Positions 1-8,706 of a stretch of 64,000 nt of DNA are shown piece after piece (within the stretch, counting starts at the first letter, position 1; every line of letters starts with the position of its first letter). The DNA comes from Alphaproteobacteria bacterium (GTDB lineage: Bacteria; Pseudomonadota; Alphaproteobacteria; Rhizobiales; JAKIUO01). The notes beneath the pieces were generated by a model. It saw only the letters and a program-made list of their open reading frames with translations. It did no database searches and was not told the DNA's origin. The stretch covers positions 43,927 through 107,926 of the forward strand of contig JAJRPI010000046.1 of assembly GCA_024280895.1 (NCBI GenBank). The letters are read 5' to 3'. Both the position numbers and the translations under genes were made by a program.

Positions 1-80
1 ACCACCAGAACATTACCTTCGTGCAGATCAAAACTAATGGGTTCGAGCCCATGAACTTTCAGATCACGCACCTTCAGCAT
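1..80 (-). CDS. ABC transporter ATP-binding protein, N-terminal fragment
   Basis: Only the first 26 codons are inside the window; the gene runs off the left edge. The translation starts MLKVRDLKVHGLEPISF, the usual opening beta strands of an ABC ATPase (xLxVxxLxVxGLxPISFxL), just before the expected Walker A loop. The ATG overlaps the stop of the methyltransferase gene by 7 bases, so the two are probably translated in series. The ATPase class is inferred from this short stretch alone; transporter type and substrate cannot be read. Confidence 0.55.
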   Translation of the reverse strand, partial: MLKVRDLKVHGLEPISFDLHEGNVLV

Positions 81-763
81 GTTTTTTGGTACTCTATTCG
101 CAAGTGAGGGATTTGGCGTCCATCAGGTTTGACTTCAACCGTTTTTGTGACAGATATTTCGCTCATACCCAGCGTCAAAAAGGCATCCAACTCGGATTTA
201 GCCAGCGGCCAAGGTGGACCATCAGGCACCATATTTTCTTCCCGCGAGCGCGTGATCACCAGTAACCGCCCATCAGGCGCAACAAGGTCAGCGATAGCTT
301 GGAACAATTTTGGCCGGATGGCATCGGGCAACGCCTGCAAAGTGTAGGTTTCATGCACCAGATCGAATTGCCCGATCAGCTCATCGGGCAGATCAAACAG
401 ATCCGCTTGGCGAAACTTTATGGCGCTATCTGCAAATTTTTTCGCGGCCCATTCGATGGCGCTACCCGACAGATCAATGGCCGTCACATCATAGCCGTTG
501 GCGTCTAGAAAAGCGGCGTTGTCGCCAAGCCCGCAGCCAACATCAAGAGCCTTGGCTCCGGCCCCTTGCGGGCGCTTTGACATCCATTCAACCAGACCTT
601 GTCGCGGCTCTTGATCGCCCCACGGCACCATGGCGGCATTCCCATCAGCTTTGGCATAGAGCTCTTCGAACCAGTCCGTGAACTCACCACCCTTGGCGAG
701 GTTTTCAGCCTGCAACTTGTCAGCATTGCCACGTGCCAGATCTCTGTCTTGTTCTGAAGTCAC
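74..763 (-). CDS. class I SAM-dependent methyltransferase
   Basis: A 229-residue protein predicted to transfer a methyl group from S-adenosylmethionine. Motif I (LDVGCGLGDN) lies at about residues 73-82, followed by an acidic strand end (VTAIDLS) and FDLVHETYTLQAL in the position of motif IV. The N-terminal 60 residues, with WFEELY and VPWGD, resemble the thiopurine/tellurite-type small methyltransferases, but the substrate is unknown. The start is GTG, and its GTGA overlaps the stop of holC, indicating translational coupling. Start of the ABC ATPase follows with a 7-base overlap. Confidence 0.8.
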   Translation of the reverse strand: MTSEQDRDLARGNADKLQAENLAKGGEFTDWFEELYAKADGNAAMVPWGDQEPRQGLVEWMSKRPQGAGAKALDVGCGLGDNAAFLDANGYDVTAIDLSGSAIEWAAKKFADSAIKFRQADLFDLPDELIGQFDLVHETYTLQALPDAIRPKLFQAIADLVAPDGRLLVITRSREENMVPDGPPWPLAKSELDAFLTLGMSEISVTKTVEVKPDGRQIPHLRIEYQKTC

Positions 764-1275
764 GCCTTTTTCTCCCAGCTGCCACGCTCATTTTGTTTCC
801 AATATGTCGCCTCAAGCCCCTCGCCTGCAAGGCGCTTCCACTGTTTGCGGGCGTTGGTGACGGCCTCTCCATCATTGCCATCGAACAAATAGACAATGCG
901 CTCATAGCCCTTGATGTCGTCGGGCTGCGCCCCTCCTACAAAGAAGCGAATAGCGGCGCTGCTTGGATTGTCGCTCGTTGGGGTCAAATAGATCGGCTGC
1001 TGGTCGGGAAAACCATCTTCGGCGGCGCCATGAGGTAAAAAACTATCCTCATTTGTGGTCCATAGGGCTCCGTTCAGCTCGCCGACCTGCTTATCAGAAC
1101 TTGCCTGCACCACCGCTTGCCAGCCGCGCTCCAGGCTTTTTTCCAGCAGGTTTGGTAAAATGTCGAGCAATTTTGCGCGCTCCAGATGATAGAATAAAAT
1201 ATCAGGTCCGCTTTTAGTATTTTTTGATGTGTCCGGTTTCCCCGGTTCTGCCTCTTTATCAGTCTTTGTCGACAT
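760..1275 (-). CDS. holC: DNA polymerase III subunit chi
   Basis: Accessory subunit of the clamp-loader complex that links polymerase III holoenzyme to single-strand binding protein. The match is the family pattern: FYHLERAKLLDILPNLLEK early, GWQAVVQASS, then LWTTNEDSFLPHG and the C-terminal YERIVYLFDGND strand-helix region. At 171 residues it is somewhat longer than usual (about 150) because of a polar, Lys/Glu-rich N-terminal tail of about 24 residues. That tail may mean translation starts further in. Its beginning overlaps the end of der by 17 bases. Confidence 0.88.
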   Translation of the reverse strand: MSTKTDKEAEPGKPDTSKNTKSGPDILFYHLERAKLLDILPNLLEKSLERGWQAVVQASSDKQVGELNGALWTTNEDSFLPHGAAEDGFPDQQPIYLTPTSDNPSSAAIRFFVGGAQPDDIKGYERIVYLFDGNDGEAVTNARKQWKRLAGEGLEATYWKQNERGSWEKKA

Positions 1276-2614
1276 AGGGGTTTTTGCCTTTTCTCATATG
1301 CAGGCGAATTGGCACGCCCTGGAGATCGAAGGTCTCACGCAAACCATTGACGATATAGCGTGAATAGCTCGTTGGCAGATCTTTGGGCCGCGAGCAAAAT
1401 ACGATGAAGGTCGGTGGCCGTGCATTGGGCTGTGTCATGTAACGCAGACGAATACGCCGACCACCAGGAGCTGGCGGCGTGTGGCGCATCACCGTATCAT
1501 CAAGAAAACGATTGAGCTTCCCCGTTGGCAGGCGCTTGTTCCAGGTCTCATAGGTTCCAAACACGGCCTTCATGAGTTTATCTAGCCCGCGCGCCGCCAG
1601 AGCAGACACCGGCACCATGGCCAGTCCCTTGACTTGGGGCAATAGACGCGTCACCTCTTTGCGCAGCTTGTTGATGCGCGCATTTTTATCTGTTTCCAGG
1701 TCCCATTTATTGACCGCAATCACCAGCGCCCGGCCTTCTCGTGCCACCAAATCGGCAATGGTCAGGTCCTGCTTTTCTAGCGGATTATTAACGTCCAGCA
1801 ACAGCACAACAACCTCGGCAAAGCGAATGGCCCGCAGGGCATCAACGACAGAGAGATGCTCGGGGCGCTCTTTTACCCGCGCCCTTTTGCGCAGACCCGC
1901 CGTATCAAACAGACGAATGTCACGACCTTCATAGTTGAGCTCGACAGAAATAGAATCGCGCGTCAGGCCAGCTTCAGGGCCGGTAATCATGCGATCCTCG
2001 CCGATTAGCGCGTTGATCAATGTCGATTTGCCAGCATTGGGCCGCCCCACAATAGCGATCCGCAAAGGACGGTCTTCATCACTCTCGTCGTCTTCCAGAT
2101 CAGGGATCAATGGATCGCGCTTTTTCAGCACCTCATCCATTTGAAACAAAAGCTCGCCAATGCCTTCGCTATGTTCTGCGGAAATGGCAATAGGATCACC
2201 AAAGCCCAAACTATAACTTTCATAATAGCCAAGATCTCCCGCGCGCCCTTCTGCCTTGTTGACATCCAGCAATACTGGCTTGCCACTTTGGCGTACAATA
2301 GAGGCAAAGGTTTCATCCGCAGGGATGACGCCAGCGCGCGCATCGATCATGAACAGGACCAGATCCGCCTCTTCCATCGCGGCATAAGTCTGATCGCGCA
2401 TGCGCTCCTCAATGGAACCATCAACGGCTTCTTCAAGACCTGCTGTATCAATGATGTGGACGATCTGGTCGCCAAGTTCAAAATCGCTCATGCGGCGATC
2501 GCGGGTCAGGCCCGGCGCATCATCGACCAGCGCAAGTCGGCGCCCCACCAGCTTGTTGAACAGGGTTGATTTGCCGACATTGGGTCGGCCTAAAATAGCA
2601 ATTGTATAGGACAT
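1259..2614 (-). CDS. der: ribosome-associated GTPase Der (EngA)
   Basis: Double-domain GTPase needed for 50S ribosome assembly. Two complete G domains are visible: the first P-loop GRPNVGKST at residues 9-17 with DTAG at about 56-59, and the second P-loop GRPNAGKST at 190-198 with DTAG and NKWD. They are separated by an acidic linker (DLEDDESDED) and followed by the C-terminal KH-like domain ending KGKNPYVDKD. Length 451 residues is normal. It lies upstream of holC and downstream of bamB on the same strand, an order common in alphaproteobacteria. Confidence 0.97.
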   Translation of the reverse strand: MSYTIAILGRPNVGKSTLFNKLVGRRLALVDDAPGLTRDRRMSDFELGDQIVHIIDTAGLEEAVDGSIEERMRDQTYAAMEEADLVLFMIDARAGVIPADETFASIVRQSGKPVLLDVNKAEGRAGDLGYYESYSLGFGDPIAISAEHSEGIGELLFQMDEVLKKRDPLIPDLEDDESDEDRPLRIAIVGRPNAGKSTLINALIGEDRMITGPEAGLTRDSISVELNYEGRDIRLFDTAGLRKRARVKERPEHLSVVDALRAIRFAEVVVLLLDVNNPLEKQDLTIADLVAREGRALVIAVNKWDLETDKNARINKLRKEVTRLLPQVKGLAMVPVSALAARGLDKLMKAVFGTYETWNKRLPTGKLNRFLDDTVMRHTPPAPGGRRIRLRYMTQPNARPPTFIVFCSRPKDLPTSYSRYIVNGLRETFDLQGVPIRLHMRKGKNPYVDKD

Positions 2615-2649
2615 GGACTCAAACTTAAATTCAGGATTAGGCTCAAAAC

Positions 2650-4008
2650 CTAGTTCAGGGCAACGAGCTTGGCGTTATCTGTAAGGATATACATATGCCC
2701 TGCCGCAACGATTGGCGCAATATGAATACGATAGCCCAGGTCCTTTTGCGATACTATTTTTCCTGTTTTAGGGTTAAGTCCGGCTATCCGGCCCTTGTTA
2801 GAGACCAGCCATAGGCGATCTCCGGCCAATATCGGACCAAGCCACTGTTCGCCCTGCGCCAGTTGTTTCACCCAGACAACGCTGCCATTCTTGGAACTCA
2901 AGGCCACAACACGCCCGGATCGATCGACAATATAGACCATATTGCCAGCTGGCCACGGCGTTTGCGTGCTGGCAATGGTCTTACTCCATATGCGCTCACC
3001 ATTCTTTTTCGAGGTGGCAATCATGCGCCCCGAATTGCCAACGGCATAGACGACGCCGTTGGCAATGGCGGGGCGTCCCGGGTTGGCCATAGAGCGCAAG
3101 CTTGAGCCACTTTTGCTAGTGGCAAGATTATCTCGCCAAATGGGTCTGCCTGTGTCCAGATCATAAGCGGAAATTTCCCCCGATGAATAAGGGACGACAA
3201 GGGTTTTACCAGCAATCGCTGGGCTGATATTGGATAATATGCTGGTGCGGTCGGGCAGTCCTCGCTGCGACCAAACCTCTTCGCCATCAGTCGTAGATAG
3301 AGCGTAAAGACGCCCCTGAGTGGTCACGACGAAAACTTTACCGCCAAACGCGGTTGGGGAGGTCCGAATAGGAACGCCCAAAACCTTTGTCCATAAAGCT
3401 TTGCCAGAAGCTGGATCAAGCGCAACGATGGTGCCATATCCCGTTGCCGCAAAAAGACGACCGCCATCAACGGCAAGACCGCCACCATAGCCCTCTTCTT
3501 TTTCTTCTGTTTCAGGGGTCAGGCGCACCCGAAAGCCAACCGACCCGCTACTGGCGGAAAAAGAGGTCACAACACCCTCGGTATCCAGCGTGTAAACACG
3601 GCTATTATAGACAATTGGACGTGGGATCAGCTGGCCATCAGAGGACGATCCAGCGCCAGCATCAGAGGTCCAGCTTGAGCGTAACGATCCCTTAAACACG
3701 AGATGCCCGGGCGCATTATTTGCCCCTCCACCAGGCTGGGTCCAGTTTGCATTGGCTATTTGTGCAGGAATAGAAATGGCAATATTGGTGGCGCTTGGTT
3801 CGGGGACGATATCGGCCCGTGATTTCAAAACCGCTTCTCTGGAGCCCGGCATGATTTTTTCTTTTGGCTTAAAGATATTGCCGGTCAGTTTGTGCATGTC
3901 AGGCATGCCACCACCACAAGCTGAGAGAAAAACGGTAGCCATAATAATGGCCAAAAACGTCTTGACCCTGGAGTGATAACCCCATCCGATGAGTTTGCTA
4001 TGTGTCAT
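2650..4008 (-). CDS. bamB: outer membrane protein assembly factor BamB (PQQ-like beta-propeller lipoprotein)
   Basis: Periplasmic lipoprotein of the BAM complex. A lipoprotein signal with lipobox LSAC sits near residues 28-31, so the mature protein begins with Cys. The rest is a chain of PQQ-type propeller repeats, each with a GxxxAL-D--GK--W pattern (for example ALDPASGKALWTKV and AYDLDTGRPIWRD). The ATG at 4008 is chosen; an in-frame GTG nine bases upstream is also possible and no clear Shine-Dalgarno site separates them. It lies between der and the membrane TPR gene. Family-level identification is firm; BamB rather than a generic PQQ protein rests on the lipobox and on gene order. Confidence 0.85.
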   Translation of the reverse strand: MTHSKLIGWGYHSRVKTFLAIIMATVFLSACGGGMPDMHKLTGNIFKPKEKIMPGSREAVLKSRADIVPEPSATNIAISIPAQIANANWTQPGGGANNAPGHLVFKGSLRSSWTSDAGAGSSSDGQLIPRPIVYNSRVYTLDTEGVVTSFSASSGSVGFRVRLTPETEEKEEGYGGGLAVDGGRLFAATGYGTIVALDPASGKALWTKVLGVPIRTSPTAFGGKVFVVTTQGRLYALSTTDGEEVWSQRGLPDRTSILSNISPAIAGKTLVVPYSSGEISAYDLDTGRPIWRDNLATSKSGSSLRSMANPGRPAIANGVVYAVGNSGRMIATSKKNGERIWSKTIASTQTPWPAGNMVYIVDRSGRVVALSSKNGSVVWVKQLAQGEQWLGPILAGDRLWLVSNKGRIAGLNPKTGKIVSQKDLGYRIHIAPIVAAGHMYILTDNAKLVALN

Positions 4009-4289
4009 GCCGTGCACCCGTTTGAGGAGTTTGCGTGCCCAAGAATAGATCAGACAGCCTCATAATTCCTCTTGAAACAATTATCATTATAGGTTTTTCA
4101 AGTTTTAACGCACACCAACTGATTACACTAAAATTCGAGAATAGATCCCATCGGCATGGCCTTTTCAAAAAGCATACCTGATACTTATTCAACAATAAAC
4201 TGGGCCATTTTACGACCCCTGTTCACAGATTATCGAGCCGTATTGTCAAAATGATACCAACGAAAAAGCAACTGCGGGGATTCCAATGG

Positions 4290-5036
4290 CTATTTTTTGC
4301 TTTTTTTCTTGTCTTTGACAGTGGCTTTCTTGCCCATAACGGGCGTTTTTGACGGGGTTGCGCTCCCCTTATTCTGCTCGGCAGTAGCCTCGACAATCAA
4401 AGACAACATCATTTCAGCGCGCTGACGTAACCCACTCGGCGCGGTTCTATCGCTCAAAACCTGACTATAATAGGTTTCAGCACTGGCCATATTGCCAGCC
4501 CGAAACGCTGACAGGCCCAATAATTCGCGGGCAGAATGGCGCCAAGAGCTTGTCCCCTGTGCAAGTTTACCAAGCCTTGTTTTCATCTCGGCCTCGTCCG
4601 CTTTGTCCACTCGCAGCATAGCAGCCTGGATCCGCGCAAAATCCTGAAAGACCGGGTCCACAGTCTTGTTGCTAGCCAATTTGTCATATTCGCTGGCGGC
4701 ATCTTCCAGCTTGCCGCTAGACGCTTTCACCGCTGCATCGCGCATTTGAGAGAGCATCGCATAGCCACGAGGCCCTTCTTCTGCGATCTGTGAAAGGGAT
4801 AATTGTGCCAGATCTTTTTGGCCAGAACTCGCAAGGTCAAGCGCATCCATATAGCGGGCCCCAAACGTTTGCGACTGTTCTAGTTGCTGAAATTTCCAAT
4901 ATTTGTAGCCAGCGACAGACAACACAACCGCAAGCGCCACACCAAGGATCAAATAGCCGTATTTGTCCCACAGTTTCGCAAAATTCTCACGCTTTATTTC
5001 TTCATCTATTTCGCGGAAGATATCACCATCAACCAT
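4290..5036 (-). CDS. membrane-anchored TPR protein (YfgM-like)
   Basis: A 248-residue protein with a cytoplasmic N-terminus, one membrane segment at about residues 27-46 (YLILGVALAVVLSVAGY) and a periplasmic helical region with TPR-like spacing. It ends in a Lys-rich tail (KKATVKDKKKSKK). This architecture matches YfgM, a SecYEG/chaperone-associated ancillary protein that often sits next to bamB and der. Position between bamB and panB fits the usual alphaproteobacterial order. The function is inferred from family and context, not from any catalytic motif. Confidence 0.75.
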   Translation of the reverse strand: MVDGDIFREIDEEIKRENFAKLWDKYGYLILGVALAVVLSVAGYKYWKFQQLEQSQTFGARYMDALDLASSGQKDLAQLSLSQIAEEGPRGYAMLSQMRDAAVKASSGKLEDAASEYDKLASNKTVDPVFQDFARIQAAMLRVDKADEAEMKTRLGKLAQGTSSWRHSARELLGLSAFRAGNMASAETYYSQVLSDRTAPSGLRQRAEMMLSLIVEATAEQNKGSATPSKTPVMGKKATVKDKKKSKK

Positions 5037-5205
5037 ATGTCTGTCACTCTCTTTGCGTTATCTTTTACAGCTCACCCTCGCTTGCGCGAAATGTGTTTGA
5101 TGTGCTTTAGCAGCTTTTTCCGGCAGGTCCCTATAAAAAGTCCTATATCGCATCATCTCGTCATGATTATGATGCGCGCCGCTCACCAGATCGGCTTTGT
5201 TTACC

Positions 5206-6063
5206 CTATTTGCCTGAACCGGTTTTACGCGTTGTGCCGCCCTTGTTTTTCTTCATCTCGTAAACATGTTCGCGGGACGGGAATTTTCGGGTTTTGACCT
5301 CATCCGCATATGCTTCGACGCAATTTTGAATGGCTTCCCCCAGATTCCCGAATTCTTTGACGAATTTTGGCACGCGCGGCGACAATCCCAACATATCCTC
5401 GAGTACCAATATCTGACCATCACAATCGACGGATGCGCCAATACCAATCGTTGGAATAGGGATCATTTTGGTTATGCGAGCCGCTAGCAATTCCGCCATA
5501 CCTTCTATGACCACGGCAAATGCTCCGGCATCGGCGATCGCCGTGGCGTCAAGCTCAAGGCTTTCCCACTCTTTCTCTTCGCGTCCCTGCGTCTTGAACC
5601 CTCCCATGACATTCACAGATTGGGGGGTAAGACCAATATGAGCCATCACCGGGATGCCGCGTTTTGTCAAATAGCTGATCGTTGGAGCCATGTGCGCCCC
5701 GCCTTCCAGTTTGATCGCGCCGCATCCCGTTTCCTTGAGGATTCTAGCGGCGTTGCGAAACGCTATCTGAGGGCTTTCTTCATAGCTGCCAAACGGCATA
5801 TCAACGACCACCAGAGCGCGCGAGCTACCGCGTACAACGGCGGCCCCGTGCATGATCATCAAATCAAGCGGCACGGGCACGGTCGTATCATAGCCGTGCA
5901 TGACCATGCCAAGACTATCGCCCACCAGCATAAAGTCGACAAAAGGATCAATGAGCGCTGCCGTATGGGCATGGTAAGCGGTCAGCGACACAATTGGCTC
6001 GCCTCCCTTGCGGGCAGCAATTTGCGGGGCAGTCATTCTCTTGATATTCTTTTGTATCGACAT
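5206..6063 (-). CDS. panB: 3-methyl-2-oxobutanoate hydroxymethyltransferase
   Basis: First committed enzyme of pantothenate synthesis: it adds a hydroxymethyl group from 5,10-methylenetetrahydrofolate to 2-oxoisovalerate, giving ketopantoate. Diagnostic motifs are [27 protein letters not shown] (metal and substrate binding), [25 protein letters not shown] and IPTIGIGAS. Length 285 is close to the family norm of about 270, with a basic C-terminal tail. No panC follows, so the pathway is split in this genome. The ATG at 6063 leaves the usual short lead-in to [10 protein letters not shown]. Confidence 0.96.
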   Translation of the reverse strand: MSIQKNIKRMTAPQIAARKGGEPIVSLTAYHAHTAALIDPFVDFMLVGDSLGMVMHGYDTTVPVPLDLMIMHGAAVVRGSSRALVVVDMPFGSYEESPQIAFRNAARILKETGCGAIKLEGGAHMAPTISYLTKRGIPVMAHIGLTPQSVNVMGGFKTQGREEKEWESLELDATAIADAGAFAVVIEGMAELLAARITKMIPIPTIGIGASVDCDGQILVLEDMLGLSPRVPKFVKEFGNLGEAIQNCVEAYADEVKTRKFPSREHVYEMKKNKGGTTRKTGSGK

Positions 6064-6107
6064 AAAACGCTCTTTCCACTCTCGATCAGATTATCTATTA
6101 GCCTAGT

Positions 6108-7592
6108 CTAACCCTTTGTAGGCACGGCGACAAATCTCAGTTCTCCAGCCGGATCCGCCAATAATAACAAGACGTGTTTACGTCCCTTCTTGATCAGCTT
6201 CTTGACAATAATAACCACCTGTTCGGGGCCATTAACCTCTTCCTGATTGACCTCAACAACGACATGACCGGCTTGTATTTCTTTTTTGAACGCCACGCTA
6301 TTATCGCGCACACCCGTCACAACAACGCCTTTGATGCTGCTATCAATATTATATTTCTTGCGCAGTTTTTTTGACATGGGCGAAAGGGTCAGACCCAGCA
6401 TATCCTGGCGTTTGATCTTGACCTCGGGCTTTCTTCTTAGTCGGGTATCCATTGTTTTTGCTTCGTCCAGCTGGCCAACCTTGACCTTGAGATGCTGCTC
6501 TTGACCCTGCCGCATCACAATAACATCGACTTCTTCATCGATAGGGGTGCGCGAGACGATTTTTGGTAACTGACGCATATTGGCGACGGGCACATCATTA
6601 AACCTGGTCACCACATCCCCCGCTCTGATGCCTCCCTTTTGCGCAGGGCCACCGGGCGCTACATTGGAAATGAGCGCACCGATTGGTTTTTCCAGCCCCA
6701 GGCTTTCAGCAATTTCCTTCGTCACTGACTGAATATGCACCCCAAGCCAGCCGCGACGTACTTCGCCAAATTTTTCTAGCTGCTGAACAACCCGCTCTGC
6801 AGTTTGTGAGGGAATGGCAAAACCGATGCCAATAGAGCCACCGTTAGGAGAAATAATCGCCGTATTTACACCGATCACCTCCCCGTCCATATTGAACAAG
6901 GGACCGCCGGAATTGCCCCGATTGATCGCCGCATCCGTCTGGATAAAATTATCGTATAGTCCCGCATTAATATCGCGTTTTTTGGCGGAGATCACACCAA
7001 CAGTCAATGAGCCGCCCAACCCAAATGGATTGCCAATGGCCATCACCCAATCACCAATCCGCATTTTGACGGAATTGCCAAATTTAACGGCAGTCAATGG
7101 TTCTAGCGGTTCGACTTGCAACAATGCGAGATCAGATTTTTGATCACGTCCTAAAACTTTGACGACCTTCAGTTTCGTGCCGTCACTGAATTTGACGCTA
7201 ATCTCGTCCGCATCCTTGATGACATGATAATTAGTGACGATCAGCCCTTTGGGGTCAATCACAAAACCAGACCCTAGTGAGCTGACTTTTTGCGGTTTGT
7301 CATGACTATTCTGGCGATCAAAAAATTCCTGGAAAAACTCTTCAAACGGAGAACCCTTGGGAATATTGGGCAGCGGCACACTATCAATGCCTTTGAGGGT
7401 CTGTGTGGTGGAAATATTGACCACTGCATCTTGCAGCTTTTCCGCAATATCAGCAACTGATGCCGGACCCTTGGCTTGCCCCGCCTGTGCGTAGAGGACG
7501 AGCGCCATGAGACAAGAGATTGTAAACAGTATGACGACCTGTTTCATATGCAATCTCGTCTTGTCAACGCAAGTGGTGGTAGCTTTCATCAT
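6108..7592 (-). CDS. periplasmic Do/HtrA-type serine protease
   Basis: Trypsin-like protease with two C-terminal PDZ domains that degrades or refolds damaged envelope proteins. With the start used here the catalytic triad is His123 (TNYHVIK), Asp154 (KSDLALL) and Ser228 (GNSGGPL); PDZ1 follows at about residue 285 and PDZ2 near 390. The ATG at 7592 follows GGAGAG at 7597-7602, with another ATG three bases later; an upstream in-frame start lacks such a site. The N-terminus then contains a hydrophobic signal-like segment ending near AQAGQAKG. It sits downstream of hflK-hflC and DUF2065, the classic HflKC-protease neighbourhood. Confidence 0.92.
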   Translation of the reverse strand: MMKATTTCVDKTRLHMKQVVILFTISCLMALVLYAQAGQAKGPASVADIAEKLQDAVVNISTTQTLKGIDSVPLPNIPKGSPFEEFFQEFFDRQNSHDKPQKVSSLGSGFVIDPKGLIVTNYHVIKDADEISVKFSDGTKLKVVKVLGRDQKSDLALLQVEPLEPLTAVKFGNSVKMRIGDWVMAIGNPFGLGGSLTVGVISAKKRDINAGLYDNFIQTDAAINRGNSGGPLFNMDGEVIGVNTAIISPNGGSIGIGFAIPSQTAERVVQQLEKFGEVRRGWLGVHIQSVTKEIAESLGLEKPIGALISNVAPGGPAQKGGIRAGDVVTRFNDVPVANMRQLPKIVSRTPIDEEVDVIVMRQGQEQHLKVKVGQLDEAKTMDTRLRRKPEVKIKRQDMLGLTLSPMSKKLRKKYNIDSSIKGVVVTGVRDNSVAFKKEIQAGHVVVEVNQEEVNGPEQVVIIVKKLIKKGRKHVLLLLADPAGELRFVAVPTKG

Positions 7593-7629
7593 TAGTCTCT
7601 CCGCTCTCAATACCAATTTAGATGCCTGA

Positions 7630-7818
7630 CTATCCTTTGACCAGCCAGACAATCAGTACCCCTGTGGCAATCGCAAAAACGCCACTGGCTCGAAACTGAG
7701 ATAAGGGTATCTCAGCTGCGAGCACAGCAAGTTTCAGGAATAGTCCGGGAAACAAGGCCCAGATCAACCCTTCTATGACGAATACTAGTCCAATAGCGGT
7801 GAGAAAGTCTCCCCACAT
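7630..7818 (-). CDS. DUF2065 small inner-membrane protein (YjeT family)
   Basis: A 62-residue protein made almost entirely of two hydrophobic helices (FLTAIGLVFVIEGLIWALF and GVFAIATGVLIVWLV) around a central SQFRASG turn, typical of YjeT/DUF2065. It starts directly after the stop of hflC with no spacer, and precedes the Do protease, the arrangement seen in many proteobacteria. Its biochemical role is unknown; neighbourhood suggests an accessory to HflKC. Confidence 0.88.
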   Translation of the reverse strand: MWGDFLTAIGLVFVIEGLIWALFPGLFLKLAVLAAEIPLSQFRASGVFAIATGVLIVWLVKG

Positions 7819-8706
7819 TTAACGCTTGCCGCTGGATTGATTGAAGTAGCGGAAAAACTCGCTATCAGGCGACATGAGCATGCGCGTATTGCCTGATTTC
7901 AAGCCCTTCTCATAGGCTTCCATCGAGCGATAAAAAGCGAAGAAATCGGGATCAGCGCCAAACGCCTTGGCATAAATCGAGTTGCGCTCAGCATCGCCAT
8001 CACCACGGGTGATCGAAGCCGTACGATTGGCTTCGGCCTTGATTTCGATGACTTCACGGTCAGCCTTGGCACGGATAACCTGAGCCTTCTCATTACCTTC
8101 AGCCCTGATTCTCTTGGCCACACGAACTCGCTCCGAAATCATCCGTTCGAACACTTTTTTCGAGTTGTCTGCTGGCAGGTCGGCACGTTTGATGCGCACA
8201 TCCACGAACTCAACCCCAAATGATTTGGCATTATCATTCATTTCAGCAAGAATACGGCTCATCATTAGCTCTCGCTTGTCGCGCACCACTTCAAGATAGG
8301 TCGAACCACCAAGCACACCGCGCAACGATGATTTCAAGATAGGTTCCAGCCTTGTAGCAGCTCCGTTGATATTGCGCACGGACTGAAAGAACAACAAGGG
8401 ATCAATGATCCGATAGCGACCAAACGCATCGACAATCAAAGGCACATTACCTGCCATCACAACTTCCGCCGAACGGGCATCCAGATCAAGAATACGCTTG
8501 TCAAAATAAACAACATTTTGAATGAACGGTACGCGCCAATGCAGTCCTGCCTCATTTTTGTTAGGGTCAACATTGATTTTCGCGCGGATCTGTCCAAATT
8601 CAAGCACCATAGCCTGCTGGGTCTGATGAACGATAAAGAACGTATTGTAAGCAAGGACAGCCGCGATCACGAGAGCGACACCTAAAAGGCCTGATATAAA
8701 TTTCAT
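7819..8706 (-). CDS. hflC: HflC, SPFH-domain modulator of FtsH protease
   Basis: Membrane protein that, with HflK, forms the cage around FtsH and controls turnover of membrane proteins. One N-terminal membrane segment (LLGVALVIAAVLAYNTFFIV) is followed by the SPFH/band-7 domain (VVDFGxI-like start at VLEFGQI, then DARSAEVVMAGNVPLIVDAF). A charged helical region of ERVRVAKRIRAEGNEKAQ follows, ending in the HflC-type MLMSPDSEFFRYF. The 295-residue length is normal. The ATG overlaps the hflK stop (TAATG), so the two are co-translated in the intact arrangement. Confidence 0.95.
   Translation of the reverse strand: MKFISGLLGVALVIAAVLAYNTFFIVHQTQQAMVLEFGQIRAKINVDPNKNEAGLHWRVPFIQNVVYFDKRILDLDARSAEVVMAGNVPLIVDAFGRYRIIDPLLFFQSVRNINGAATRLEPILKSSLRGVLGGSTYLEVVRDKRELMMSRILAEMNDNAKSFGVEFVDVRIKRADLPADNSKKVFERMISERVRVAKRIRAEGNEKAQVIRAKADREVIEIKAEANRTASITRGDGDAERNSIYAKAFGADPDFFAFYRSMEAYEKGLKSGNTRMLMSPDSEFFRYFNQSSGKR

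Noticed and set aside
38..52. GGGTTCGAGCCC looks like a tRNA T-arm.
   Set aside because: No acceptor, D-arm or anticodon stem surrounds it, and the other strand encodes the start of an ABC ATPase with family-like residues.
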